Assembly: GCF_011400295.1 (NCBI RefSeq)
Contig: NZ_CP049859.1
Coordinates: 124,001-188,000 of the forward strand
Length of the DNA stretch: 64,000 nucleotides
Source of the DNA: Erysipelothrix sp. HDW6A
Lineage (GTDB): Bacteria; Bacillota_I; Bacilli_A; Erysipelotrichales; Erysipelotrichaceae
Reading direction: 5' to 3'
Part shown: positions 50,478 through 60,802 of the stretch, piece after piece
Numbering within the stretch: position 1 is the stretch's first letter
Layout of the letters: each line of letters opens with the position of its first letter
Position numbers and translations under genes: made by a program
The notes under the pieces: generated by a model
The model's database searches: none
What the model was told of the DNA's origin: nothing
What the model saw: only the letters and a program-made list of their open reading frames with translations

Positions 50478-50843
50478 TTATTCGGTTTTTTCTAGTAAAC
50501 ATACAATATTATTGTATAGTTTGTTGATTTTGTTTCTTACTTTCTTCTCGAAATGGACGGTATACCTATTAGTATCGGTTGAAATGACAACCTTCCCATA
50601 CTTTAATAATGACTTTCCATTAATAAGCTCAAGCTTTAATATAGACGATACTTCAATTTCAAACATTACTTTTTCTTTTTTAAACAGGCTAACCATATTA
50701 CTCAATGGAGTCGTTATGAAGTCATCCTTACGATATTCTTGATTTTTAAACTTTACATATCTCAATATGTCATTGTTTATCAATTCAAGTCTGCCATGAT
50801 TTGCATTAGATCCTATTAACATCATAAGCGGTTCCACAATCAC
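50478..50843 (-). CDS. small protein of unknown function
   Basis: 121 residues from a GTG at 50843 placed by AAAGGAG 8 bases upstream. No signal peptide, membrane helix or known motif. It appears to have alternating strands (GRLELINNDILRYVKF, VMFEIEVSSILKLELI, KVVISTDTNRYTVHFE) and a C-terminal helix. This is consistent with a PH-like barrel, but the fold is a guess. It has its own terminator. Located between a response regulator and an HTH regulator. Confidence 0.6.
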   Translation of the reverse strand: MIVEPLMMLIGSNANHGRLELINNDILRYVKFKNQEYRKDDFITTPLSNMVSLFKKEKVMFEIEVSSILKLELINGKSLLKYGKVVISTDTNRYTVHFEKKVRNKINKLYNNIVCLLEKTE

Positions 50844-51034
50844 TTCATAATCTCCTTTACTAATACTATGTTTGCCTTATTTATTCAGATTGAAGCATTA
50901 CAGTTATTGTACATGTAATTATCGGCATAATTAGTCTTTGTATTGAATCGCCCAAATTAAGTAATCAACTCATTTTATGTTCCCTGATTGTTTAGTTTAT
51001 TTAGAGAAGTTGTCTTTTTTATTCTTGAGTACTT

Positions 51035-51059
51035 AAAAAGGGTCAAATCTCGACCCTTT
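51035..51059 (-). terminator. intrinsic terminator after the HTH regulator gene
   Basis: AAAGGGTC / GACCCTTT hairpin with a 7-base loop, then TTTTT on the minus strand. Confidence 0.88.
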
Positions 51060-51078
51060 ACTGTTTCTTAACTTTAGT

Positions 51079-51507
51079 CTATTTCTTAAAATACGTAGAT
51101 GCTAGTATTTCCTTTGCTACCAACATAGCGTCTTCTCTTGAATATGAGTAGGTATTCATCAAGTCTTGGAAAATGTTCTCCATTTGAGTCGCATACTTCT
51201 CAACATCTACAACTTCTTTGTACTCTGCAATGACTGGATATAGTTTTGACCAATCTGGTTGTATTGATCCGCTTTTCTTCTTCATAAGAATAGTTAGAGT
51301 ATCACTATCAAGTTTGTCGTCTAGAAGATAATCAACACTCACCTTCAGTGCCTTCGAGAGATCATTCAGTCTTGCTGATTCTGGAATGCTAATATCAAGT
51401 TCCCATTTTGATATTGTTTGGCGTGACACGCCCAATTTTTTCGCTAACTGATCCTGAGTTAATTTTCCCTCTTGTCTTGCTTTAATTATTTTTTCACTTG
51501 TTTTCAT
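51079..51507 (-). CDS. XRE-family HTH transcriptional regulator
   Basis: 142 residues. An N-terminal HTH_3 domain (about 8-62) has LTQDQLAKKLGVSRQTISKWE. The rest (70-142) is helical with no recognised domain. RBS AGGAGG. It is a single gene with its own terminator, and its targets are unknown. Confidence 0.88.
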   Translation of the reverse strand: MKTSEKIIKARQEGKLTQDQLAKKLGVSRQTISKWELDISIPESARLNDLSKALKVSVDYLLDDKLDSDTLTILMKKKSGSIQPDWSKLYPVIAEYKEVVDVEKYATQMENIFQDLMNTYSYSREDAMLVAKEILASTYFKK

Positions 51508-51581
51508 CGTGTTACCTCCTATTTCTATTATAATAAATGTTTCAAGCTCTTCCTAGAACCCCCAACGTGCTTTTCGCAACT

Positions 51582-51613
51582 AAAAAAGATGCACAACTTG
51601 TGTCATGCATCTT
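51582..51613 (-). terminator. intrinsic terminator after pflA
   Basis: AAGATGCA / TGCATCTT hairpin followed by TTTTTT on the minus strand. It ends at the pflA stop. Confidence 0.88.
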
Positions 51614-51614
51614 A

Positions 51615-52361
51615 TCATTGATTTTGATTTCTAAGTGTTTCAACTTTATCAATAAGATATTGTTGTAACTCCATAGCTGTATCTTTGTTCATAGCAGGAA
51701 CGCCTTCAAGAGGATATTCTTTGCCGATTGTTTCATACTTATTTACACCCATTGTATGGTATGGAAGCAATTCAATACGGTCAATGTTATTTAGTGGTGC
51801 AATATAGTCTGCAAGTTCATCCATATACTTATAGGTATCATGGAATCCTGGAACAATAACAACTCGTATCCAAATAGGAACATTATGTTCTTGAGCTTTT
51901 TCTAAGAATTGTTGCGTTACTCGCATAGGAGCACCTGTCATTTCACGGTATTTCTTTTCTTCTAAACCTTTAATATCATACAAAATAGTGTCTGTTACAC
52001 TTAAGATGTCATCGAAAGTATCGACTCTACCAAATCCTGATGTATCAAGACAAGTAGTAATACCTTCAGCCTTACATGCTTTCATCGCTTCGTAAAGAAA
52101 CTCTGGTTGGTTTAATGGTTCACCACCACAGAAGGTTACACCACCCTCTTCACCGTAGTAAGGTTTGTAACGTTTAAGTTTATCGACTAACTCATCAACT
52201 GTAATAGCATCTCCTGGGTCTGTTCGCCACATATCTGGGTTGTGACAGAAAAGACAACGAAGGGGACAGCCCGATAAGAACGCAATTGTTCTTATCCCTG
52301 GACCGTCCACCATTCCCATTGTTTCAAATTTACGAATATAACCTACTTTAGATTGTTTCAT
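51615..52361 (-). CDS. pflA: pyruvate formate-lyase activating enzyme
   Basis: 248 residues. The radical-SAM motif is CPLRCLFC (C32, C36, C39), with [11 protein letters not shown] nearby. It binds a 4Fe-4S cluster and makes the glycyl radical on PflB. Its start overlaps the pflB stop by 14 bases, so the two are coupled. Confidence 0.95.
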   Translation of the reverse strand: MKQSKVGYIRKFETMGMVDGPGIRTIAFLSGCPLRCLFCHNPDMWRTDPGDAITVDELVDKLKRYKPYYGEEGGVTFCGGEPLNQPEFLYEAMKACKAEGITTCLDTSGFGRVDTFDDILSVTDTILYDIKGLEEKKYREMTGAPMRVTQQFLEKAQEHNVPIWIRVVIVPGFHDTYKYMDELADYIAPLNNIDRIELLPYHTMGVNKYETIGKEYPLEGVPAMNKDTAMELQQYLIDKVETLRNQNQ

Positions 52362-54573
52362 GGAAGGTACGGCTGATAACTTCTTCTTGTTGCTCTGTCG
52401 ATAGACGGTTGAAGTTTACAGCATAACCTGAAACACGGATTGTAAGTTGTGGGTATTTCTCTGGATTTTTCATAGCATCTTGTAATAATTCACGGTTAAG
52501 TACGTTAACATTCAAGTGGTGAGCTTTTTGGTTAAAGTAACCATTCATTACACCAACAAGGTTGTTGATTCGTTCATCTTCACTCTTACCAAGTACTTGA
52601 GGAACGATTGAGAATGTGTTTGAAACACCATCTTCACATACTTCGTTGTAAGGAATCTTAGCAACTGAGTTTAATGATGCAAGAGCTCCTGAGCTATCGC
52701 GACCGTGCATTGGGTTAGCACCTGGTGCGAATGGTTCTCCAGCATGACGTCCGTCAGGTGTTGATCCTGTTTTCTTACCATAAACAACGTTTGATGTAAT
52801 TGTAAGAATTGAAAGTGTGTGTTTTGCATCACGAATAATTGGATGTTCTTTGAGGTAACCTGAGAAGCGTTCTACTAACTCAACAGCAATGCTGTCAACA
52901 CGGTCATCATCATTACCATATTTTGGATAGTCGCCTTCGATTTCGAAATCAATTGCGATTCCTTGTTCGTTACGGATAGGTTTAACTTTTGCATATTTAA
53001 TTGCTGATAATGAGTCAGCTGCAACAGATAGACCTGCAATACCGAATGCCATTAAACGTTGTACGTTTGTATCGTGTAATGCCATTTGGCTCTTTTCGTA
53101 AGCATATTTATCGTGCATGTAGTGGATAATGTTCATTGTATCAACATATACACGTGCAACTTCACGAATTACTTCATCATATACTTTAACAACTTTTTCG
53201 TAATCTAATACTTCATCATCCATTACTGGAACATTGTCAATAACTTTAATTCCCTTAACTTCGTCAACACCACCGTTGATTGCGTAAAGAAGAGCTTTAG
53301 CTAAGTTTGTACGTGCTCCGAAGTATTGCATTTGTTTACCGATTTCCATTGCTGATACACAACATGCGATACCGTAGTCATCACCAAATTGTGGACGCAT
53401 GATGTCGTCGTTTTCGTATTGGATTGCTCCTGTTTCGATTGACATCTTAGCACAGTAACGTTTGAAACCGATTGGTAATTCATCTGACCATAGAACTGTC
53501 ATGTTTGGTTCTGGTGCTGGTCCTAAGTTTGTTAGTGTGTGTAAGTAACGGAATGAGTTCTTTGTTACTAATGTACGGCCATCTTTACCCATACCACCGA
53601 TTGATTCTGTAACCCATGTTGGGTCTCCAGCAAATAAATCATCGTATTCTGGTGTACGTAAGTGACGTGCTAAACGTAATTTCATGATGAATTGGTCAAT
53701 GTACATTTGTGCTTCTTTTTCTGTAATAACACCTGCTTCAAGATCACGTTCGATATAGATATCTAAGAATGTTGATGTACGACCTAATGACATCGCTGCA
53801 CCGTTATTTTCTTTGATAGCTGCTAAGTATCCTAGGTATGTCCATTGGATAGCTTCTTTTGCGTTTGTAGCTGGAACACTAATGTCACAACCGTATTTAG
53901 CTGCCATTGATTTAATAGCACCTAATGCACGAATTTGTTCGTTTACTTCTTCACGAAGTTGAATTGTTTCTGCATTGATTGTAGTAATCTTATTAAGATC
54001 TTTTTTCTTTTCTTCTACTAGGTAGTCTGTACCATAAAGAGCGATACGACGGTAATCACCGATAATACGTCCACGTCCGTAAGCATCTGGAAGTCCTGTT
54101 AATAGACCTGTTGTACGGTATTTACGGATTTCTGGTGTATAAGCATCAAATACCCCTGCATTATGTGTTTTTGTATAAGTATGCCAGAAGTGACTTGTTT
54201 TATCATCTAATTTACGTCCATAGATGTCTAAGATGTTGTCAACTAAACGAATACCACCATAAGGGTTGATAATACGTTTTAGAGGAGCATCTGTTTGAAG
54301 TCCTACAATTTCTTCATCTTCTTTGATGATGTAGCCAGGTCCAAAATTATCAATACCTGACATTTCATTCATTTCGATGTCAAGAACACGAACTTTAACT
54401 TCTTCTTTTAAAAGCTCTAAGCTTTTTTTCCAAAGACGATCTGTATTATCGCTAATTGGTGCTAAGAATTTGTCATCACCTTCGTAAGGTGTAACGTTTT
54501 GTTGGATAAAGTCGCGAACATTGATTTCATCTTGCCATTTTCCGGTTTTAAAACCATTCCATGCGTTTGTCAT
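52348..54573 (-). CDS. pflB: formate C-acetyltransferase (pyruvate formate-lyase)
   Basis: 741 residues. The adjacent catalytic cysteines lie in GIACCVSAM (near 405-410) and the glycyl radical in RVSGYAVNF (G near 716). It splits pyruvate to acetyl-CoA and formate without oxygen. A strong RBS (AAAGGAG) and a -35/-10 pair lie upstream. The divergent YheO-type gene may regulate it. Confidence 0.96.
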   Translation of the reverse strand: MTNAWNGFKTGKWQDEINVRDFIQQNVTPYEGDDKFLAPISDNTDRLWKKSLELLKEEVKVRVLDIEMNEMSGIDNFGPGYIIKEDEEIVGLQTDAPLKRIINPYGGIRLVDNILDIYGRKLDDKTSHFWHTYTKTHNAGVFDAYTPEIRKYRTTGLLTGLPDAYGRGRIIGDYRRIALYGTDYLVEEKKKDLNKITTINAETIQLREEVNEQIRALGAIKSMAAKYGCDISVPATNAKEAIQWTYLGYLAAIKENNGAAMSLGRTSTFLDIYIERDLEAGVITEKEAQMYIDQFIMKLRLARHLRTPEYDDLFAGDPTWVTESIGGMGKDGRTLVTKNSFRYLHTLTNLGPAPEPNMTVLWSDELPIGFKRYCAKMSIETGAIQYENDDIMRPQFGDDYGIACCVSAMEIGKQMQYFGARTNLAKALLYAINGGVDEVKGIKVIDNVPVMDDEVLDYEKVVKVYDEVIREVARVYVDTMNIIHYMHDKYAYEKSQMALHDTNVQRLMAFGIAGLSVAADSLSAIKYAKVKPIRNEQGIAIDFEIEGDYPKYGNDDDRVDSIAVELVERFSGYLKEHPIIRDAKHTLSILTITSNVVYGKKTGSTPDGRHAGEPFAPGANPMHGRDSSGALASLNSVAKIPYNEVCEDGVSNTFSIVPQVLGKSEDERINNLVGVMNGYFNQKAHHLNVNVLNRELLQDAMKNPEKYPQLTIRVSGYAVNFNRLSTEQQEEVISRTFHETI

Positions 54574-54609
54574 TTCTTCACATCTCCTTTGTATTTATTT
54601 TACAACTCT

Positions 54610-54639
54610 ATTCTACCATGCTTTTTTAGTGTCTTACAA
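54610..54639 (-). promoter_or_regulatory. promoter of pflB-pflA
   Basis: TTGTAA (54639-54634), an 18-base spacer, TAGAAT (54615-54610), about 35 bases before the start. Confidence 0.65.
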
Positions 54640-54854
54640 CGAGTCGCAACTTTTTTTTATCATTTTTGTTTTTCTGATAATTTCGCTTCATTTCATTGCT
54701 TTTTTTACGAGCGTTTGCTAAATTTGTATCTTCTTTCACAAAGTTTGGTATAAACAAGCTTGAAACCGCTTCGTATAGGGCTGTAATCGTACATTTTGCA
54801 ATTTAATTGTTATGTTGTTCACAAGTGTGTTGCGCTGCTAGATACGGTTCATCG

Positions 54855-54884
54855 TTGCTTCACAGTATACAATTTGTGTATAAT
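54855..54884 (+). promoter_or_regulatory. promoter of the YheO-type regulator with inverted repeat
   Basis: TTGCTT (54855-54860), 18 bases, TATAAT (54879-54884). The inverted repeat TATACA-ATTTG-TGTATA (54866-54882) overlaps the -10 and could be an operator, perhaps for autoregulation. Confidence 0.65.
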
Positions 54885-54912
54885 TAAGCTACTAGGAAAC
54901 GGAGGAATACGT

Positions 54913-55593
54913 ATGGCACAAACTACTCAAGAATTTTTAAAAAGCCACATTCCCTTAATTGACTTTTTAGCTGAACTTTTAGGTAAAAACTCAGAGATAG
55001 TCTTACATGATTTAACAAACCTTGATTCATCTATCATCGCAATTCGTAACAACTACATTACCAAGCGTGACATTGGCGCTCCCGCTACTGATTATGTACT
55101 CAGAACACTTAAAACTGGTATTAACGAAAATCTCGATTTTAATGTAGGTTATCGTGAGATATCAAATAGAGACCATAAACAGCTTCACTCAGCTTCATAT
55201 TACCTACGTAAAGAAGGTGAAGTAGTTGGAATGATTTGTGTCAATACTGACGAGAGTGTTTTTAACGAGTTGTCTCGAAGCATTGATAATATCGAACTTC
55301 TACTTAGAACATATCGTAAACAAGAATCAGACGAACAATCAATCATACCTGAAACATTCTCAAGATCTATTGAGGAAATGGCAGAGAACACTGTACTTGA
55401 TGTTTCAATCTCTAAAGGAGTTCCTGTTGATAAATTCAAACAAGAGGATAAGCTAGATACTATTCATGCACTTTATGACAGTGGTTTCTTCTTACTTAAG
55501 GGTGCAGTTCCTGAAATTGCTCGTATATTAAAGATTTCAGAACCTACTGTTTATCGATACTTACAAAACGTTAAAGCAAAGGATAATGCTTAA
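54913..55593 (+). CDS. YheO-type PAS/HTH transcriptional regulator
   Basis: 226 residues from ATG 54913 (strong ACGGAGGA site); a longer reading from 54796 spans the promoter and is rejected. A PAS-like sensor domain (about 8-120, with LIDFLAELLGKNSEIVLHDL and DSSIIAIRNNYITKRDIGAP) and a C-terminal HTH (about 190-226, GAVPEIARILKISEPTVYRYLQ) are visible. Family members regulate metabolic genes, with ligands mostly unknown. Divergent from pflB, so pfl is a candidate target. Confidence 0.85.
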   Translation: MAQTTQEFLKSHIPLIDFLAELLGKNSEIVLHDLTNLDSSIIAIRNNYITKRDIGAPATDYVLRTLKTGINENLDFNVGYREISNRDHKQLHSASYYLRKEGEVVGMICVNTDESVFNELSRSIDNIELLLRTYRKQESDEQSIIPETFSRSIEEMAENTVLDVSISKGVPVDKFKQEDKLDTIHALYDSGFFLLKGAVPEIARILKISEPTVYRYLQNVKAKDNA

Positions 55594-55617
55594 TTACATC
55601 AATACATATGAAATGTC

Positions 55618-55647
55618 AAAAGTAGAAGCGAAGGTGCTTCTACTTTT
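55618..55647. terminator. bidirectional terminator
   Basis: AAAAGTAGAAGC / GCTTCTACTTTT hairpin with a 6-base loop and T/A flanks. It serves the YheO-type gene and the convergent paralogue at 55668. Confidence 0.9.
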
Positions 55648-55667
55648 CATTTGTTATTAATTACTTT

Positions 55668-56861
55668 TTACTCAACAGGAGATGTATAAATTGATAGTTT
55701 TTCTACTCTTTCAAACCTTATTCCAAGAGGAATAACCATTTTCATTACTTTCCCATCAAAATATAATCTAGTACCCTGCCCCGTAGGATAATTCAAGTTC
55801 TCAAATTTCAAATTATTTTCTTTTAAATCATAACTTACAAGTTGACCTCTATCATCATTGAAGAATACAATTTTACTATCAGCAATCTGTACATCTCCTA
55901 ATGACCTAATTGACTCAATTTGAATTGACTCTTTTGATCCTTTATCGTAGCGATAGGTTTTCAAATTACGAGTGTATTGTTCAGCATTTATCTCTTCGCA
56001 TGTGTACAATAGCATGTCAAGCTTCTCGTCATAGACCATACTTGTGATTGCTTTATTAATAATGTAGGTGTTCATTTTATTTGTGTTAATCTCATATACT
56101 ACGATTGTTGAATCAGTGTCACTAAAATCATCATTTTGCAAGACAAACACTAGAGTGTCTCCATTTACTCTAAGAAACGACTTGCTTAAATCTCCATCAA
56201 ACCGCATGTTTGAAACATCTATTTGATGAAGTACTATTAATTCTTTGCCTTCTATCGTATATAAACTAACGTTTAAGTTTCCATTAACGTTCTCTGAATA
56301 AATAAAATAGAACGAGCCATTATACTCCACAAAGTCCGACACATTATTTGGCGAACTTATTGATTCTTTATTTAGAACGTGCTTAATTCCATTTTCTACA
56401 TATATGATATTGTATTCTGCCGAGTTATCGTCTTTTTCTTGTTTCTCAAGTAGAACACAGTCATCTTTTCCTATTTTAAACCGTTCGATATTAAAACTGT
56501 CATCCACAACTAAAACTTCATTAAACACCATTTCTTTCGTATCATATAAACCAATACGAGTAGCTTTAGTTCTTCCCATCATTTGAACTGCTTCCTCTTT
56601 TTTGGAGTACTGTAGATACATCATCTCGATGGAATTTTCCCTGACTTCAAAAATCCTAGCTACTTCATTATCAATTTCAGGAACATCTCCGGTTTTTTCT
56701 TCACCATCACCTAGGAAACTTTTATCATCTCTCAATAGATATGTTATTTCTTTTTGTTTTTTTGTATTAAAATCTGTGGTCATAACAAAATACCCACCTA
56801 ATACAATTAGCGCAAGTATTAACAATTTAAGCAAATCATTCCTTAAAGTCTTTCTCTTCAT
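55668..56861 (-). CDS. tandem paralogue 1: membrane-anchored propeller-like protein
   Basis: 397 residues. A short basic N-terminus (MKRKTLRNDLLK) and one membrane helix (about 10-28) are followed by an outer region with repeated strands such as VSYDLKENNLKFENL, which resembles a beta-propeller. Related in layout to three neighbours (57015, 58234, 59456). I cannot name the family. RBS GGGAGAAGG. Confidence 0.72.
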   Translation of the reverse strand: MKRKTLRNDLLKLLILALIVLGGYFVMTTDFNTKKQKEITYLLRDDKSFLGDGEEKTGDVPEIDNEVARIFEVRENSIEMMYLQYSKKEEAVQMMGRTKATRIGLYDTKEMVFNEVLVVDDSFNIERFKIGKDDCVLLEKQEKDDNSAEYNIIYVENGIKHVLNKESISSPNNVSDFVEYNGSFYFIYSENVNGNLNVSLYTIEGKELIVLHQIDVSNMRFDGDLSKSFLRVNGDTLVFVLQNDDFSDTDSTIVVYEINTNKMNTYIINKAITSMVYDEKLDMLLYTCEEINAEQYTRNLKTYRYDKGSKESIQIESIRSLGDVQIADSKIVFFNDDRGQLVSYDLKENNLKFENLNYPTGQGTRLYFDGKVMKMVIPLGIRFERVEKLSIYTSPVE

Positions 56862-57014
56862 GACCTTCTCCCTAATATCAAGCTTGTGATGGGTAACTTT
56901 ACAATTATCAATATCAATTTTAGTTACGTGAATACATTAATCAATAGTGCTGTGTCAAAATGTTTTTTATCAACTTGCTTTTCAATAAATTATTTACAGA
57001 CATCACGATATTTT

Positions 57015-58220
57015 CTATTTCTTAATATCAAACGAGAATACCGTAAAGTCTGTAGTATTATCCAAAACAATTATCAGTTTGTTGTCATAAATACTCATCG
57101 CACTAATTTCTTTTGAAGAAAAATCAGTATCTATTTCGCTTACAATATTTTTCTCAAAATCATACATCCATATACCATTTCCTTCAGCATTTCGGAAGAA
57201 ACATTGACCTTCTGAGCAAGCACTTAAACTAATATCTTTATCTATGTCAAGTTGATAGTCCTTGTGATTGTTTATGTCATAGCGATGAATTTCAACTTTG
57301 CTCGAATTAGGACTACTTAAGCTATACAATAGCGATTGAGTGTTGTCATCATAGATAATATTGCTTGCAGAATATAATAGATTTATCGTTTCTAATATTT
57401 CGTATTGCTTGTTATACAAACTCACTGTACTAGTAGCTCCATCCTTTTCGACCTTGATAAGTCCTTTGTCATAAACAAAGTTATTATATGGAAATGCTTC
57501 ATTCATATTCCAACTTTCTGAATAATTTCCTATTTTTTCTGTTCTCACAACTTCAATTTTATCCTTTGTTACCTCAACAAATTCCAGTACAGGTATTTCA
57601 CCCTCTAGATCGTTTTCATAGAATGAAATTTGCATTCTATATACTGTAGAATCATTAGTTTTTGTCGATAGTACATATTGATCAGTAAGCTTCGAATTGG
57701 GATAACTGTACTCCATTATCCCTCCTTCTCCTAAAATTCTATAAAATGTATTCGTGTTATATACCCTATCTTCTTCTCCTCCAATAGAGTAGTTCCCAAA
57801 ATCAGCCACACTATATATTACATCTCCATCTATTTCATCAACAAACGTAATTCCTTGATTTCCAGAAAAATTAACGATATCCTTTACTTCTTTTGTATTT
57901 ATATCTAATGATTTTAGTATATATTCATCATCACTAGTAGAATCACTCCAACGTTGATGTGTACTTTGAAAAAAATAATACTTATCTTTTGAAAGTGTAT
58001 GTGGATAGGTACGAAACTCACGATTCATATTTTCTAAATTATCGATAAATTTCTTGTTGCTTTGTATTAGAGTTATCTTCCCATGTAGATTATTGTGCTT
58101 CAAGGTCTCTGTATAGTTCTCTTCTGATGATCTTGAAAAGAGTGAGTAGATTCCGAAACCAATAAGCAAAATAAACATAATTAGCAGCACATCATAAAGC
58201 GACTTCCTTTTCTTAAACAT
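57015..58220 (-). CDS. tandem paralogue 2: membrane-anchored propeller-like protein
   Basis: 401 residues. Basic start (MFKKRKSLYDVLL), one membrane helix (about 10-27), then strand-rich repeats (YDDNTQSLLYSLSS, HRYDINNHKDYQLD, MYDFEKNIVSEIDT). It starts 13 bases after the frameshifted paralogue ends. Likely a surface-exposed anchored protein; function unknown. Confidence 0.7.
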   Translation of the reverse strand: MFKKRKSLYDVLLIMFILLIGFGIYSLFSRSSEENYTETLKHNNLHGKITLIQSNKKFIDNLENMNREFRTYPHTLSKDKYYFFQSTHQRWSDSTSDDEYILKSLDINTKEVKDIVNFSGNQGITFVDEIDGDVIYSVADFGNYSIGGEEDRVYNTNTFYRILGEGGIMEYSYPNSKLTDQYVLSTKTNDSTVYRMQISFYENDLEGEIPVLEFVEVTKDKIEVVRTEKIGNYSESWNMNEAFPYNNFVYDKGLIKVEKDGATSTVSLYNKQYEILETINLLYSASNIIYDDNTQSLLYSLSSPNSSKVEIHRYDINNHKDYQLDIDKDISLSACSEGQCFFRNAEGNGIWMYDFEKNIVSEIDTDFSSKEISAMSIYDNKLIIVLDNTTDFTVFSFDIKK

Positions 58221-58233
58221 ATTAATTTTCCTC

Positions 58234-59408
58234 TCAATCCCTTATCGTGTATGTAATAAATCTTAACTCCGAATCATTAAAATGTTGAAGAAATGAAATC
58301 GAATCATCTCCTACCACAAATCCCAGGTATCTATTAACCCGTGTATTAAACTCTTCGAATTTCAATGTGTTTTTTTTCAAATCATACACTGCAATATCGC
58401 CTTCAACACTATTAAAGAAGATTACTTTGTTGTTATGAATCCTTGCATTGGCAAGATTTCTGATTGGCTCGATATGTTGCGATTCATTCTTCGATGGATC
58501 AAAGCGGTAGGTCTTGTTATACTGTCTTCCATTGCTTTCATTCCACCCCAACACAGAATAAAGAATTATATCTGTGTCCTCATGGTACAGAACTTCATCC
58601 ACATCACCCTCGACATCAAAAATCTTATCCCTACCAGATTCAATGTCATAAAGTACAATCTGATTCTTAATATTTGTACCATCTTCTGTTTTTAATACAT
58701 AAACGAGGTGTTTACCATGAAGGCGTGTTTCGGATTCATGATTATTGAAAGGTAATACCAAGTCTCTAGTATCAATGTCTTTTAGCTTCTTTAAACTATT
58801 ATCTTCTATTGTATAGATCCCTAACTTACTGTCATTCCCTTCAACAAATTTATAGAAAAAGTATAATCTTCCATCAAATTCAAAAAACGGAGAGATACTT
58901 ATTGGTACAGTTGATTCATCATTTAATACATATCGCTGACCATTTTTACATAAACATAGTTTAATGCGTAAGATCCCGGTGCAGAATCATCATCTATAAA
59001 CTCTCTTAAAACATACTCATCTTCTGAAACAAGGTAGTGTATAAATACTTCATCTGATTCACTTGGGATTGAAATTTCTCTAAAGCTAGGATCAGTTTGG
59101 TTTGCCACCCCAAAGCGAATTACTTTTGACGGTCCTTGACCATTCTCATTCTTTTCATTTTTCCTAATCTCAATGACTGCGCCATTCTTATTAAAACTTG
59201 ACACACTGAAATATTCTTCCTCATTTAGTGGAATTGTTGCTGTCTTTTCTACTAAATCGCTTAAGTAACTTTTATCTGTTTTATCTAATATTATTAATTC
59301 TTTCGGAGTGTCGCTAAAGTCCAATTTTCGTATCATCACAATCCCTAAGAAGATCAAGCCAATCACTAATAGTATTAGTATATCCCGTAACATTGATTTC
59401 TTTTTCAT
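58234..59408 (-). pseudogene. tandem paralogue 3, frameshifted by loss of one A
   Basis: Two readings join into one paralogue of 391 residues. The first part (from 59408) has the basic start and membrane helix (MKKKSMLRDILILL) and ends after YVYVKMVSDMY. The second part continues in another frame. Adding one A to the five-base run at 58943-58947 restores YVKNGQRYVLNDEST and an open frame to 58234. The C-terminal repeats (VYDLKKNTLKFEEF, TYRFDPSKNESQHIEPI) match paralogue 1. Either a real loss, a slippage-prone gene or a sequencing error. Confidence 0.85.
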
Positions 59409-59455
59409 TATTAACGACCCTTCCTCATGGTGTATTACACAAAATAGATATCCAT

Positions 59456-60727
59456 TTAATTCTTAACGTTAAAGATATTATATACTATTTCATTATATTC
59501 TTGAGAAACTAGGTAGACATTATCTTGATATGTAGACAGATAAACAGACGTATCTTCTTTGATATATGTCTCTTGTCTATATAAAGTGTTCTCTTTGAAA
59601 TCGTAAGCATATAAGGTGTTACTGTAGTTTTTTATGAAGTACAAGACACCATCACTATAAGAAGATACTATCTCATCAGCATTTAAATTAGGCATCTTAT
59701 CAAGTTGAAATTCTTCTTTGGTTTTAATGTCATAACGATAGAATCGATTCATATCAAATCCATTATTATTTGAAATATACAATAAGGATTCTGTCTTTGG
59801 ATCATAATATACTCGTTCAATTTTACGATCAATTGTAATTGTATTTGATAGTTTCGAATCATCATGATTATAGAAATGTATTTTAGATATTTTATCACTT
59901 GTCTCTAAGTCGATTATAAATTTGTCGCTTAGATACAAAGAGTTACTGTTTGTAATATATCCATTATCGCACTCTATTTGAATGTGAAAAGCATCCTTGT
60001 CATCAATGACAGTACACGTCTTACTTGATAAACTTGTAAGCATATCACCTACAAGCTTAACAAGACTCAGTTTGAAAGTGTCTTTGCTTGTTTGTTCTCT
60101 ACTGTAGTAATAAATGCTTCTACCATCAGTAAGCAAATCTAAGTAGTTAATTACCAAAGAACTGTCATCTTCTGTCTTAATCTCTAATTTTTCAATCTCT
60201 TTTCCTGGCAATTGAATATAAAAACTTACTCTCTCTTTGAAGTCTATTTGCTTAAAAGTTTCATCGTCTTCAATATCTTCGTTTTTGTTAATAATAAAAT
60301 CATACTTATACAAAAAACGGCTTCCATCATCGAGTTGCTTAATAAACATCATAGCTTCTCTCTCGATATCTATTATTTTCTCGTGGCTATCATCATCCAT
60401 ATTATAAGAATACATTGATAATTTTTTCATATTCAAACCCGTATTATCATCTTTATCAAGAACTGACTTATAGAAGGATACATTATTATTTCTTATATCA
60501 CCGATGTGGATGAACGTCTCTAGATTTGAATCATCAGATCTATCACCCATAGAGTATCCACCCAATTTTTCATGTTCTAGTTTTTTACCTTGCTCACCTA
60601 CCACCGAAAAAGTCTCTGCGTAGTCTACAGGTTCAAAGTGTTTCTTAATTTCCAATACTCCGAGCACAACTAAAATAATGACACTTAGTATTAAAAGATC
60701 ACTCAACAAGCTACGCTTCTTTTCCAT
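59456..60727 (-). CDS. tandem paralogue 4: membrane-anchored propeller-like protein
   Basis: 423 residues, the longest of the four. Basic start (MEKKRSLLSDLLIL), membrane helix (about 9-26), then strand repeats (VYYDPKTESLLYISNN, RYDIKTKEEFQLDKM, LYAYDFKENTLYRQ). RBS GGAGAAGAG. It lies downstream of the mprF-like gene, a 75-base gap away. Confidence 0.72.
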   Translation of the reverse strand: MEKKRSLLSDLLILSVIILVVLGVLEIKKHFEPVDYAETFSVVGEQGKKLEHEKLGGYSMGDRSDDSNLETFIHIGDIRNNNVSFYKSVLDKDDNTGLNMKKLSMYSYNMDDDSHEKIIDIEREAMMFIKQLDDGSRFLYKYDFIINKNEDIEDDETFKQIDFKERVSFYIQLPGKEIEKLEIKTEDDSSLVINYLDLLTDGRSIYYYSREQTSKDTFKLSLVKLVGDMLTSLSSKTCTVIDDKDAFHIQIECDNGYITNSNSLYLSDKFIIDLETSDKISKIHFYNHDDSKLSNTITIDRKIERVYYDPKTESLLYISNNNGFDMNRFYRYDIKTKEEFQLDKMPNLNADEIVSSYSDGVLYFIKNYSNTLYAYDFKENTLYRQETYIKEDTSVYLSTYQDNVYLVSQEYNEIVYNIFNVKN

Positions 60728-60802
60728 AACTCTTCTCCATTTGCAATTTGGTAATCCTCAGTAGTTAGGACATTACTTACTCTACTAAATTGCATTAATT
60801 AC

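Noticed and set aside
54796..54912. Longer start for the YheO-type regulator
   Set aside because: The added part covers the -35/-10 boxes; ATG 54913 has a strong Shine-Dalgarno.
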